A DNA stretch of 64,000 bases from Ampelomyces quisqualis (Eukaryota > Ascomycota > Dothideomycetes > Pleosporales > Phaeosphaeriaceae): positions 1,054,001-1,118,000 of the forward strand of contig JAGTXZ010000014.1 of assembly GCA_018398575.1 (NCBI GenBank), read 5' to 3'. A model generated the notes under the pieces. The model was not told the origin of the DNA and made no database searches. It was given only the letters and a program-made list of their open reading frames with translations. This document shows positions 31,587 through 41,477 of this stretch, piece after piece (the first letter of the stretch is position 1; each line of letters begins with the position of its first letter). Made by a program: the position numbers and the translations under genes.

Positions 31587-34500
31587 ATGCCCAACGAGCA
31601 ACCGCCACCGCCACCGCCGCCGCCGCCGCAAGACATGGACCCCGACAAGGTAGAGGAGCCCTCCCACCGGCCTCCAAAGCGAGTCGCTGACCAAGACCTT
31701 TCGCAGATCCGTGCAAAGCGCCTTGCAAAGCTCGGCGGGCCAGCGAACCCCGGCGGAGAACCACAACCGGCGTCGGCCGGGCCATCAGCGCCAGCTTCGA
31801 GCAGCTCGTCCCCGAAACCGACCTCCGCAGCAAATCCCTTCTCGCAGCTGGGCATCAAGGCAGACGACGCCACAAAACCCCGCATCCACATCAAGCCCAA
31901 ACCGGTGCAGCCATCGGGCCGCGGCGCCTCACCGCAGCCGTCGGCCAAGTCGCCAGACGTCAGCATCGAAGCGTGGGAGGATCGCACACTGGGCGGAGTC
32001 TTCCGGATAACACTGGATCCGACTCGCACGCAGGACGCACATGGAAACCGACTCTATTTCGCATCGGCTGCCAAGTCTGACCTGGAAGAGGAGGGCAAGC
32101 CGCTTCGATTCGCGACTGATATGCTCGACTCGGTCATTCTCGAGTCCGCCTCCAGCCATACCCAGGGCTCGGCATTGGAATATCTGCTGGGCTGCTGGAA
32201 GCGCGTGTCCAAGCTGTTCAAGAGCCTCACCAATAAGACCGACCCAAAGCACGACATTGCCAGGGAGGCTCGGAGACTATGCTTCAGCTACTGCCTCTTC
32301 GCAGCTACCATGCCGGACATGTTTGGCGAAGAAGCAGCCGTTACGAATGCACTGGCTGATCACATTCTGCTCGGACCCGACGACGACCGCGGAATATGCT
32401 ACGACTTTCTCACTGAGGCCAGCCAACGGATGAGCGAGGACGACACTGTGAAAGAGGCTTTGGTAGGGGCTATGGCGGATGTGAGCCGAAGACTGTCCAA
32501 AGTCTCCATGAACGGAGACTACCGGCCATTCATGCTGGTGCTCCGAGTCTTCATTCGCTTCCCACCGCTCGTCGCCGCGCTGGCTGAGTCTGACACCTTC
32601 TTGCTAACCAACGTCGAGGCTCACCAAATAGAGACCAACACTTTCCTGGGTCCCTTCTTCCGCCTTTCGCCCATGCAAGGCGACGTTGCGTTGAACTACT
32701 TCGCTGGCTCTGCCGCTCAGGATAAGGGCTTGATTGCGAACGCACAGCGCGCGCTCCGGATGACTCTACAAACTCACCAAGACGAACTGCTTGACATCAC
32801 GAATGCCTTCATCAAGAACAAAGAGTCGCGAGAAAAAATGTTGAACTGGTTTGCACTGACCGTGAATAAGAACCACAAGAGGCGGGCTATCCAGGTCGAT
32901 GCCAAGGTCGTTTCGACTGACGCCTTCATGGTCAATGTTACAGTGATTCTTGATCGCTTGTGTGAGCCTTTCATGGATGCGTCCTTTTCAAAGATCGATC
33001 GAATCGAGGTGGATTACTTGCGGCGATTGCCTCGTGTTGACATCAAGGATGAAACCAAGATCAACGCAGACGACAATGCTTCGGAGGAGTTTTACAGCCA
33101 GAAAGCAAGTGGCACAAACAACTTCATCAGTGAAGTATTCTTTCTGACCGTCGCTGCCCATCACTACGGTACAGAAGCCGCCAACGCCAAGCTTTCAAAT
33201 CTACAAAAGGACGTCAAGTGGCTCCAGAAGGAGCTGGTCAAGATGGAAACCGAGCGCCATAAATATGCTGCCAATCCCATGCAGTTGAACGTCTTCGATG
33301 GTCATGTGAAGAAGATCAAGGACCAGATCGAGCGCGGCCAGTGCACCATACTGGCGATCCAAGGTGTCTTACTCGATGAGACTACCCAAGCTCGCTCCAT
33401 GCAACTGATGCGTTACGTTACTGTATGGTTGCTGCGACTTGCATCTCCTGGAACAGCCTTTCCGAAGCAGGAATTGCAATTACCACTGCCTGCTGAGCAG
33501 TCCTTGGCGTTCAAATGCCTCCCAGAATACTTCGTCGAGGACATTGTTGGTAACTTCAAGTTCATCACAAGATGGATGCCACACATTGTCACCTCGACAC
33601 AATGCGAAGAGCTCGTGAAGATCTGTATTACATTCTTGCGAAGCTCAGAATACATCAAGAATCCGTATCTCAAGTCTGGCTTGGTTACTATCTTGTTTCA
33701 TGGCATTTGGGCAATTCCTGGTAGACCCAAGGGCGTACTTGGTGACACTTTGTTCGCTCACAAGTTTGCTACGCAACATTTGCTGCACGCCCTGATGAAG
33801 TTCTACAACGAATGCGAGAGCACCGGAGCCCACACCCAGTTCTACGACAAGTTCAGCATTCGCTACGAGATTTTCCAGGTTATCAAGTGCATTTGGCCGA
33901 ACACAATGTACCGTGAGAACCTCGCCACGGAAGCACGGTACGTACCCTCTATCCTAGCGTTGCAAAGTTTGATTGCTGACATGTTCCAGGGTGAATCTCG
34001 AATTCTTTGTTCAATTCGTCAATTTGCTGTTGAACGACGTCACATTTGTGCTCGATGAATCCTTCACAGCGTTCAAAGAGATCCACGAGGTCTCGAAGCT
34101 TCTTGAAGACCCACCAGCGCACATGGACCAGACTACGCGACAGGAGAACGAAGAGAAGCTCTCGGCAGCCCAGGGCAAGGCTAAAAGCTACATGCAGCTG
34201 ACCAACGAAACCGTGGCTATGTTGAAGCTTTTCACCGAAGCACTAGCAGACTCCTTCACGAAAAAGGAGGTTGTTGTGCGGTTGGCGCACATGCTTGATT
34301 ACAATCTGGAAGCACTGGTGGGCCCAAAGAAAGCCAATCTCAAGATCAAGAACCCAGAAGATTATGGTTGGAACCCCAAGCAGATGTTGGCGGAAGTGAC
34401 AGACGTATACCTTAATCTACAGGGCAAGCAGTCATTCATTGATGCTGTTGCTACCGATGGTCGAGCCTACCGCCCGGAGTACTGGAGCGAAGCACACAAG

Positions 34501-34905
34501 ATCTTGGCAAGATTTGCTCTCAAGAGCCCTGAGCAGCTCCAGGAGTGGGAACAAATGGCTTCTCAGATTGAGATCGCAAAAGAGCAGGCAGACATGGAGG
34601 AAGCGGATCTCGGAGAGATACCCGAAAACTATGAGGACCCACTCATGGCGACACTGATGGAAGACCCAGTCACACTGCCCATCAGTAAGCAAGTTGTCGA
34701 TAGAAGCACCATCCAAAGCCACCTGCTCAGTGATCCACACGATCCTTTCAACCGCACACCGCTGAAAATTGAGGACGTTACTCCCAACGATGCTTTGAGG
34801 GAGGAGATCCAGAGTTGGAAGGCGAACCTACTTGCGCAGAAAATGGCAGAGCGGAATGCAGCAGCAGCGACCACCTCGGGAGGCGACCCGATGGACATTT
34901 CTTAG
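31587..34905 (+). CDS. UFD2: Ubiquitin conjugation factor E4 (UFD2)
   Basis: Exon 1 runs 31587-33937 and exon 2 33990-34905, across a 52-base intron (GTACGT, TTCCAG, phase 2). The product has 1088 residues. The N-terminus is a polyproline stretch followed by a basic segment (QIRAKRLAKLGG) found at the front of fungal Ufd2; a long alpha-helical core follows, with NTFLGPFFRLSPMQGDV and the SEVFFLTVAAHHYG block; and a U-box lies at about residues 1000-1070 (DPLMATLMEDPVTLPISKQ, then DRSTIQSHL and DPFNRTPL). Ufd2 elongates ubiquitin chains on substrates pre-modified by other ligases and works with Cdc48 in ERAD and the UFD pathway. The proline run in the first 15 residues is unusual and may vary in length. 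Everything else is canonical. Confidence 0.97.
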
Positions 34906-35159
34906 ACTGTGGTTCTATCGTCTGTTAAGGACATGCATTCGTGGCGCTGGGTGTTGAGGACAGATTTTTGGCTCTACGGCTATGACATGGGTACCACGCA
35001 ATAGAGGAGCAATCATGCGGGTTCGGAGCTCATTTGCCTAGACTCTTTTGCATAAATTACATGTTTTTGGGATCCTGGATATAGCCGGTCTACAACGGCA
35101 TATGCCGATTTGTGACAAAGCTATTACAGCATCGCAGTACAAGCAGGGTGAGATGTGAT
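34906..35159. other. Convergent 3' spacer UFD2 / AIM19-like
   Basis: About 250 bases between the stop codons of two converging genes; it would hold both polyadenylation regions. Nothing else is seen. Confidence 0.3.
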
Positions 35160-35702
35160 TTATACTTTCTTTTCATCCTTCTCTCTCTTACCGAATGTGT
35201 AAGCTAATCCACAGCCTGCGATGTTGACTACGCATAGAGCGATTGATGCTCCTCTTACGGCGCCTCTGGCAGTGAATTTGTTCTTGATTCCCTTGCAGCA
35301 AATTAGCACATCCTGATGAAGGTGAACACTGGAAGATTTGCATACCTGACTTCGGCGTATAGCGAGTAGCGCATACAACCCGCTCCAAGCAGCTGTGATA
35401 CCAGCTGCGTCGGTCTTGTAGTTGCCCAAATTCAGATACGACGAGAACAGCAGGATTGGCGGAAAGAGCATAGGGAGTGGCTGGAAGGGTCGAGCATGTT
35501 GAGCTGTGATAAGTGTCGCAAGGAGAGTTGGTGGAACAGAGTTCTCTGAGAGAAGTAAGCATGTGTCTTGGAGACCTTGTGCTTCAAAGTGCGCGAAGGT
35601 ATGTGAGAAGCTCCATGTAGACGCTCCGTAAATAAGGATTGACGTACCTCCCCAATTCCGCAACGATTGGAGCACTGATTGCTTACTCGGTTCACTTGGC
35701 AT
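35160..35702 (-). CDS. AIM19-like small mitochondrial membrane protein
   Basis: Three exons (35702-35648, 35545-35346, 35291-35160) give 128 residues. Intron 1 (102 bases, GTACGT to CTCTCAG) joins NWG to ENSVPPTLLATLI, and intron 2 (54 bases, GTATGC to TGCAAG, branch GTGCTAAT) joins RRSQ to GIKNKF. The spliced protein has the block QHARPFQPLPMLFPPILLFS, then SYLNLGNYKTDAAGITAAWS, and a C-terminal hydrophobic segment, which I associate with the Aim19 family (altered inheritance of mitochondria). Three or four membrane segments are likely. The molecular role of the family is unknown. Without the splicing the frame also stays open, which could mislead gene callers into a longer product. The family name is by recall and moderately sure. 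Confidence 0.7.
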   Translation of the reverse strand: MPSEPSKQSVLQSLRNWGGTSILIYGASTWSFSHTFAHFEAQGLQDTCLLLSENSVPPTLLATLITAQHARPFQPLPMLFPPILLFSSYLNLGNYKTDAAGITAAWSGLYALLAIRRSQVCKSSSVHLHQDVLICCKGIKNKFTARGAVRGASIALCVVNIAGCGLAYTFGKREKDEKKV

Positions 35703-36035
35703 AATGACCGTGCGGAAACAGATCTTGTGAGGAAAGTCAAAGTCAAAGTGATGAGCAATTGGACCAGGATCAGGGGATGACGTTCCCACAAGCGGGTAGT
35801 CCGTGCGACCCCTGCCCTTCGAGTAGCACTTCTCGACAGATGCCGAACCGTATCAGCGCCCACACCACAACTCGCCCGCCCAAGCCGCCAAACACGTTGC
35901 GCTCATACTCCACCACGCGCCCACTCCTCAAAATCGCAACATCTGGATTCCGCCTTTTGGAAAGCACTGCTGTGTTTCTCGGCAGTCCACGCGCATCAGG
36001 CGGCCCCTCCGAGCACGCCTGCATCCTCGCCAACC
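35703..36035. promoter_or_regulatory. Divergent promoter AIM19-like / Hlj1-like gene
   Basis: A 333-base region between divergent ATGs. No specific factor site is claimed. Confidence 0.45.
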
Positions 36036-37140
36036 ATGTCTGGTAAATCGAGCGGCGCGCAACCACAATCAAATGGCGACGCAAAGAACCGCTCACACCA
36101 CGACGGTAGCTCAGGCCGCGCCTTCACAGTTGAACAGAAAGCTGCAGTAATACGGATAAAACGGTGCTCACCGACAGCATACTATGAGATCTTAGGCCTC
36201 GAAGCCGTAAAGACCACATGTTCGGATAGTGATATCAAGAAGGCATATCGAAAACTATCTCTACTTACACATCCGGACAAGAACGGATACGATGGCGCCG
36301 ACGATGCCTTCAAGATGGTCAGCAAGGCCTTCCAGGTCCTGAGTGATGCAGATAAGAAGAAGAAGTTTGACCAATTTGGAGGCGACCCAGACGCGAGATT
36401 TAATCCAGCGGCCGCAGGTGGAGGTGGAGGAGCAGGACCGTTCAGTGGAGGTGGATTCCAGCGCGGTGGCGGGTATCAAGAAGAAATGACTCCCGAGGAG
36501 CTGTTCAGACAATTCTTTGGCGGAGGCTTTGGAGGTTTTGGTATGTACAGTCATGACATGCCACTGAGCCTCGCCGGATTCTAACATGTTCTCAGGCGGC
36601 ATGGACACAGGGCCTGGCTTCGTCTTCAACATGGGGGGCGGTCCAGGTATTCGAGTCCACCAATTCGGTGGCGGCGCTCCACGTAGACGTCCTGGTACCG
36701 CCCAACCACCCGGTAGCGAACCACAACCGTCGCTAACCTCGACGCTTTCCAACCTTCTTCCGCTCTTATTCCTCTTCGTACTCCCACTTCTGTCATCGCT
36801 TTTCGGAGGCTCCTCAAATGCCGCCGGGCCATCTCTTGTTTTTGAGCAGCCGCGACATCCCCAAACGAAAGAGCGCATTTCCACACGGCTAAAAGTTCAC
36901 TACTTTGTTGACCCACGGGAGGTGCACGAGTACAACCCGAAGAAGTGGCGGAAACTGGACGAAGAGGCGGAGCAACAGTACGTGCATGGCATACACATGA
37001 GATGTCAGCAAGAACAATACCAGCAACGCAAGATGATGGAGGAGGCCCAAGGCTGGTTCTATGTCGATCAAGAAGCCATGGATCGTGCGCGGCACATGGA
37101 GTTGAAGAACTGCAAGAAACTCAATAAGCTGGGATTATAG
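36036..37140 (+). CDS. ER membrane J-protein (Hlj1 / DNAJB12-14 type)
   Basis: Exons 36036-36540 and 36596-37140 are joined across a 55-base intron (GTATGT, TTCTAAC branch, TCTCAG), giving 349 residues. Residues 48-115 are a J-domain with the HPD triad at 79-81 (THPDKNG). It is followed by a Gly/Phe-rich segment, a membrane segment at about 222-238 (LLPLLFLFVLPLLSSLF) and a C-terminal DUF1977 region that begins after the membrane (KVHYFVDPREVHEYNP). This is the layout of DNAJB12/14 and fungal ER J-proteins: the J-domain faces the cytosol, recruits Hsp70 and assists ER-associated degradation of membrane proteins. UFD2, another ERAD actor, is 1 kb away, probably by chance. Intron placement right after the G/F region is sound; an in-frame stop would otherwise end the protein early. 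Confidence 0.93.
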
Positions 37141-37478
37141 TTGATGAGCTTTGGCTCACTTTGTTGCTGTTCCATTGAAGTATCCTGGTATTGTTATTGT
37201 TGCATAAGGGAGATGATGCATTTCGGACATGCGGAGCGAGGGGCATTGCACTAGACATGACGTCCTGCATGGCGCATGAGGCGTTGACGTTGCACTTGCT
37301 GGACTGCTTGAATCCAGATTCTTCTCGCTGGGCGCAGGAGTTCGAGCATCTGAAATACACAATCTCGGTGCAACGTTCTTGATGGCCAACAGCTGGGAAT
37401 ATGCAATATAGTACAGATCCATCATCATCGTACATCAGAATCACCCTCATCGTACAGCATCACTCGTTAGTTGAGAAG
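37141..37478. other. Convergent 3' spacer
   Basis: Spacer between the stops of the J-protein and heme lyase genes, with no other feature seen. Confidence 0.3.
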
Positions 37479-38282
37479 CTAGAACCCCCAATACCGCGCA
37501 GTCCTCATCTTCCACCCCTCGAGAGTATTCAGCTTTGGCCTGACATCCAAATAGAAATTCAGCTCTTTGCCCGGCACCTTGTCGTCCCTGCCAGCATAAA
37601 AGTCAATGACGTATTCCACCTTGATTCCGCACCGATCGACGACCCAATCGTGGCGATCAAACGGCGGGTGGTATCCCATCAGTGTGTTCCAGCGAGCGCG
37701 GGGCGTGAGACTCGTCGACAGGCCAGAGAAACTAGACAGCTTGGGTCCGCCGCACGCATCCGATCTCCCGGCTTCCCACTTCTTGATCTCGTGCCATGCG
37801 CGCTCGTTGACGGCGTTGTGGATGGGCACAATGGACTTCATGTCGGTTTCGTTGGGGTCGAATGACTTGCGGCGCATGGCGTCGAAGAACATTTGCTCCG
37901 ATGGGTAGATCCAGTTGCCGGTTTTCTTGTCGCTGCCTGTGTCGCGCTCCTTGTTCGCGGGCTCGGTGGTGGGGGCATCGGGGAGGGCGCGGGGAATAGT
38001 GCTGACTTCGCGGTCGGTGGCGAGTTTCGGGTGTGAGAGGGGGCTTGTTGCGGTGGGGGCGGGAGACGTGGTGGATTGATCGAGGGCCGAGGAGTCGCAG
38101 GAGGTTTGCACGGGGCTAGAGGTTGGTGGTTGTGGTTGTGGTTGTGATGGTGCAGGTGCGGGTGGGTGTCTTTCATGTGGATTCGCATTCTTGTTCCCGC
38201 TTGCGCGGGCTTGGGCAAGCCATGCTTCCCGCGCCTTATGGTCTACGGGGCAGGCAGCTGCAGCGTCATCTCGGGAGGACAT
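37479..38282 (-). CDS. Cytochrome c/c1 heme lyase (holocytochrome synthase)
   Basis: An uninterrupted frame of 267 residues from the ATG at 38282 (another ATG at 38312 would add ten). One CPV heme-regulatory motif lies at residues 11-13 (ACPVDHKAREAW). A low-complexity P/S/Q linker follows to about residue 110. The catalytic domain has WIYPSEQMFFDAMRRK, then the conserved VPIHNAVNERAWHEIKKWE that contains the heme-ligating His, then RARWNTLMGYHPPFDRHDW and VIDFYAGR. The enzyme sits on the inner mitochondrial membrane facing the intermembrane space and attaches heme covalently to cytochrome c or c1. A single CPV and the wording of the N-terminus make me lean to the c1 enzyme (yeast Cyt2), but that choice needs a tree. 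Confidence 0.92.
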   Translation of the reverse strand: MSSRDDAAAACPVDHKAREAWLAQARASGNKNANPHERHPPAPAPSQPQPQPPTSSPVQTSCDSSALDQSTTSPAPTATSPLSHPKLATDREVSTIPRALPDAPTTEPANKERDTGSDKKTGNWIYPSEQMFFDAMRRKSFDPNETDMKSIVPIHNAVNERAWHEIKKWEAGRSDACGGPKLSSFSGLSTSLTPRARWNTLMGYHPPFDRHDWVVDRCGIKVEYVIDFYAGRDDKVPGKELNFYLDVRPKLNTLEGWKMRTARYWGF

Positions 38283-38664
38283 TGTTGGTGGCGGGAGCCG
38301 TGTACAATACATGTCTCGGAGACCGTCTCGCCGCGGCCTGGGTACTTTCCCTCAAAAAGTCGGAGCCCGGAACGCGACGACGTGTGATTGGGTGGTGGGC
38401 GGCCGACGACCACAACCCTGCTCACCGCTGCCACGGGGCAATTCAAGTTGATATAGTGCCTCCAAGGTCGCATTGCGAAAGTGAACCGCTGAATCGTGGA
38501 CCGGCAAAATTTCAACCGTTCTTGTCGTGCCTAGAACTACTTGAACAGCCCTTGGTCCTGCCGCATCGAGACCCTGCATAAACAAATCCCCCCACCAAAT
38601 ACTACCCGATCGACCTCTTCACTGCCTGCCAAACACCACGCCGTCTACACCGCCTCCAGCCAAC
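38283..38664. promoter_or_regulatory. Divergent promoter heme lyase / MVD1
   Basis: About 380 bases between divergent ATGs. The MVD1 side is C/A-rich with short CCCCCCACC runs near its start codon. No sterol-response element is visible to me. Confidence 0.4.
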
Positions 38665-39861
38665 ATGTCAGACATTTACCGTGCGAGCACCACTGCTCCG
38701 GTCAACATTGCTGTCATTAAATACTGGGGCAAGCGCGACCCAAAGCTCAACCTCCCCACCAACTCGTCCCTCAGCGTTACGCTCTCGCAAGCCGATCTCC
38801 GCACCCACACGACCGCTTCCTGCTCCTCCACATACCCCCACCAGGACGCCCTCTTTTTGAATGGACAGTCTCAGGATGTATCGGGAGCGAGGACACAAGC
38901 CTGCTTCAGGGAGCTAAGGGCGCTCAGGAAACAGCTGGAGCAGAAGGACTCGAGCTTGCCAAAACTCGCCGACCTGCCCCTTCGCATCGTGTCTGAGAAC
39001 AATTTCCCTACCGCAGCTGGGCTTGCCAGTTCTGCTGCCGGTTTCGCCGCTCTTGTACGCGCAATTGCAAACCTCTACGAGCTCCCATCGTCGCCTACAG
39101 ACCTCTCTCGTATTGCACGACAGGGCTCAGGGTCCGCATGCCGCAGTCTGTTCGGCGGCTATGTAGGCTGGGAACAAGGCTCTGCCGCCGACGGAAGCGA
39201 CAGCATGGCTTTTCAAGTCGCGCCTGCAAGCCACTGGCCCAACATGCGCGCTGTTATCCTTGTCGTCAGCGCTGCGAAGAAAGGTGTTTCGAGTACCGCC
39301 GGCATGCAAACCACCGTCGCGACATCTACCTTGTTCCAGTCGAGGGCATCTGAGACGGTCCCAAGGCGCATGAAGGAAATGCAAGAGGCTATCAAGAACA
39401 AGGACTTTGAGACGTTCGGAAAAGTTACCATGATGGACAGCAACTCCTTCCATGCTACTTGCTTGGATACATTCCCGCCGATTTTCTACCTCAACGATAT
39501 TTCGCGTGCCGCGATCAAGGTCGTCGAGTCCATCAACGCTGAGGCAGGAAAGATCATTGCCGCGTACACTTTCGACGCAGGCCCAAATGCCGTGGTTTAT
39601 TACCTCGAAGAGAATGAGAAGGAGGTTGCTGGACTATTCAAGACTATTTTGACCGAGAAGGACGGGTGGCAGACCGAGCGCGGCAGTGCTGTAGAGGTCA
39701 ACGCTGAAGCCCTGGAGAAGGTCAAATCCGAGGCTGGACCAGCTATCGCGGCCTTGGAAGAGGGTGTTAGCAGGGTGATCCTGACCGGTGTTGGTGAAGG
39801 CCCAGTAAAGACAGAAGAGAGTTTAGTAGACGAGAAGGGCGAGCCTGTCGCTACCGCTTAG
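38665..39861 (+). CDS. MVD1: Diphosphomevalonate decarboxylase
   Basis: An intronless gene of 398 residues. It catalyses the ATP-driven decarboxylation of mevalonate diphosphate to isopentenyl diphosphate, the last step of the mevalonate pathway that feeds ergosterol and isoprenoids, in the cytosol. Signature text: APVNIAVIKYWGKRD at 11-25, SLSVTLS, the GHMP-kinase ATP loop FPTAAGLASSAAGFAAL at about 114-130, and SGSACRSLFGGYVGWEQG. The catalytic Asp lies in the TFDAGPNAV segment near residue 305. The length matches the yeast enzyme (396). Codon use looks biased to C-ending codons, fitting good expression. The C-terminal tail after GVGEGP is slightly longer than in yeast. Confidence 0.98.
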   Translation: MSDIYRASTTAPVNIAVIKYWGKRDPKLNLPTNSSLSVTLSQADLRTHTTASCSSTYPHQDALFLNGQSQDVSGARTQACFRELRALRKQLEQKDSSLPKLADLPLRIVSENNFPTAAGLASSAAGFAALVRAIANLYELPSSPTDLSRIARQGSGSACRSLFGGYVGWEQGSAADGSDSMAFQVAPASHWPNMRAVILVVSAAKKGVSSTAGMQTTVATSTLFQSRASETVPRRMKEMQEAIKNKDFETFGKVTMMDSNSFHATCLDTFPPIFYLNDISRAAIKVVESINAEAGKIIAAYTFDAGPNAVVYYLEENEKEVAGLFKTILTEKDGWQTERGSAVEVNAEALEKVKSEAGPAIAALEEGVSRVILTGVGEGPVKTEESLVDEKGEPVATA

Positions 39862-40132
39862 ATGTGGCTTCATGCGAGTTGTGTTCGAAGTATGCTAGCT
39901 CTTGCGATCAATCGAAATTTGAAACTCACGCTCATGCACGGAGCGAGCCCGCCAAAATGATGCAATGAGGGAATCAAGATCTATATACACCACTTGTATA
40001 GCTGAGCCAGCGACATGGTATGTGGATTCTCTTGTAGGACATTGATGAAAAAAAACGCGAAAAGATAGCGCCCAAGTAACGCCGGTATGAACAATGACAT
40101 GCTGAAAACGACCGGACATGACCGCATGTCGC
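39862..40132. other. Convergent 3' spacer
   Basis: 270 bases between the stops of MVD1 and the syntaxin gene; nothing else is seen. Confidence 0.3.
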
Positions 40133-41001
40133 TCAGTCGAGAGCCACGGCCAGGAAGATGATAACAAAGACGATTGCCAGAATCAATAGCAGGACGCACG
40201 CCTTGCTCCTCGCACTTTTCTGGTAGTTGCTGGCCTGTTTCAGGTTCACATGTGCGCCTTGCGAAGCATCGTGCGTGACTTCGACGTTCTCCTCGATGAT
40301 GTCCAGTTGTGCGCCCTGCTCATGCACCATGTGGGCAACGTCGCGGAACAGCTCGTTCAGCTCCCCTACGCTCTGCTCAATGTTTCGTATCTCAGACTCG
40401 CGCTCGATGATGAGGGATTCCTGGAAATCGACTTCGTCTTGGTTGGCGAGTCGTAGCTGCTCTTGCTCTTGTTGCTGACCAAAGTCACCGCCGGCGCGCT
40501 CCTCACTTGGCGACTGTGCATCGAGTGCCGCGCGTGCGGCTTGCGCAGAGGCCTTTTCCTTCTCGAGGGCGCCCTTTTGCAGTTGCTGGAACTCGGACAG
40601 GGAGGCTCGGAACTCCCGCTGCAGCTTCGACTGTGTGAACTTTTGCGATGGCTGTCGCATGTTAGCTCTCTCTCTTTTGAAGCGCACACTTGGAGGCCAC
40701 CTACTCCGACGTCAGGCCATGTGGTAATCTTCTTTACGCCCTCGCCGATCTCTTTGAATTTGTCCGACGTCTCTTCGACCGTGGTCTTCACGCGCTCGCG
40801 CACTCGAGCAGTCTCATGCTTGGTTCCCAGCTTGCCAACCTCGGCGGACAGGCGCGCGACATTGCGAGTGAGCGCAAAAAGGTCGTCGGAGAGCTTGCTT
40901 GCGTAGTCGCGGAACTCTGGATCGTCGGCATACTGTGGGTCGTCGCTGCGCCGCATAGTCGTTGGCTGCGACTCCAGGTTCGATGAATGTTGGAAAGACA
41001 T
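40133..41001 (-). CDS. PEP12: Endosomal t-SNARE, syntaxin Pep12-like
   Basis: Exons 41001-40705 and 40651-40133 join across a 53-base intron (GTAGGT, GCTAAC, GACAG; phase 0), giving 271 residues. The N-terminal part is an Habc-like helical bundle (ALTRNVARLSAEVGKLGT). The SNARE motif covers about residues 180-240 and starts IIERESEIRNIEQSVGELN; its central glutamine is in MVHEQGAQLD, which makes it a Qa-SNARE. The C-terminal anchor is residues 250-270 (ACVLLLILAIVFVIIFLAVA). The family drives fusion at the late endosome/prevacuole and vacuole. Pep12 is favoured over Vam3 or Tlg2 by overall wording, but this is a judgement. Splicing keeps the SNARE helix intact. Confidence 0.9.
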
Positions 41002-41477
41002 GATGCGCTGCCGAATCTATGCGTCGCTCCACCGCGGGTCTGCAGTATATCTTCTCGCTGACAGGAGCCAAGAGGACGCGTGTGGACGGAGTACGGGACT
41101 GTTTGTAGGTATGTCACCTGGAGTTTGGGGTTGGCGGTGGTGGCGGTGCCTGGCCCTGGCAATGACGAATGGCCGCAGCTGCCGCACGAGACATTGACCG
41201 TGTCTTGGCGCGGCGGGACCACTCGTTAGCTCCGTTCTGCTGGTCGCTAGCCGTGTTTGTTTGACAAAGTACGCCGTACGGAGTAAAGAGTTTGAGCCTT
41301 GAAGACCGACTCCAGTGACCGCAGAGCAGCTGAGAGCGCCGCCCTCCCATCCCCCCCTTCGTCTACATCCGGCACTCCCGCGCCCCCCACGCTCCTTACT
41401 CGGGCCATGGTATAGCATCTTGCCACTCACCCTCCCATTTTCCCCAAGCACCAACCTCGCCTCAACTTGTCGCAAAC
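41002..41477. promoter_or_regulatory. Divergent promoter PEP12 / NDC1
   Basis: About 475 bases between divergent ATGs. It carries GACGGAGTAC at 41085-41094 and TACGGAGTAA at 41277-41286, two of the recurrent motif copies. Confidence 0.45.

Noticed and set aside
31202..32029. 275-codon minus-strand ORF
   Set aside because: Antisense to the start of UFD2, Gly/Ala-rich because of the polyproline and GC-rich coding region.
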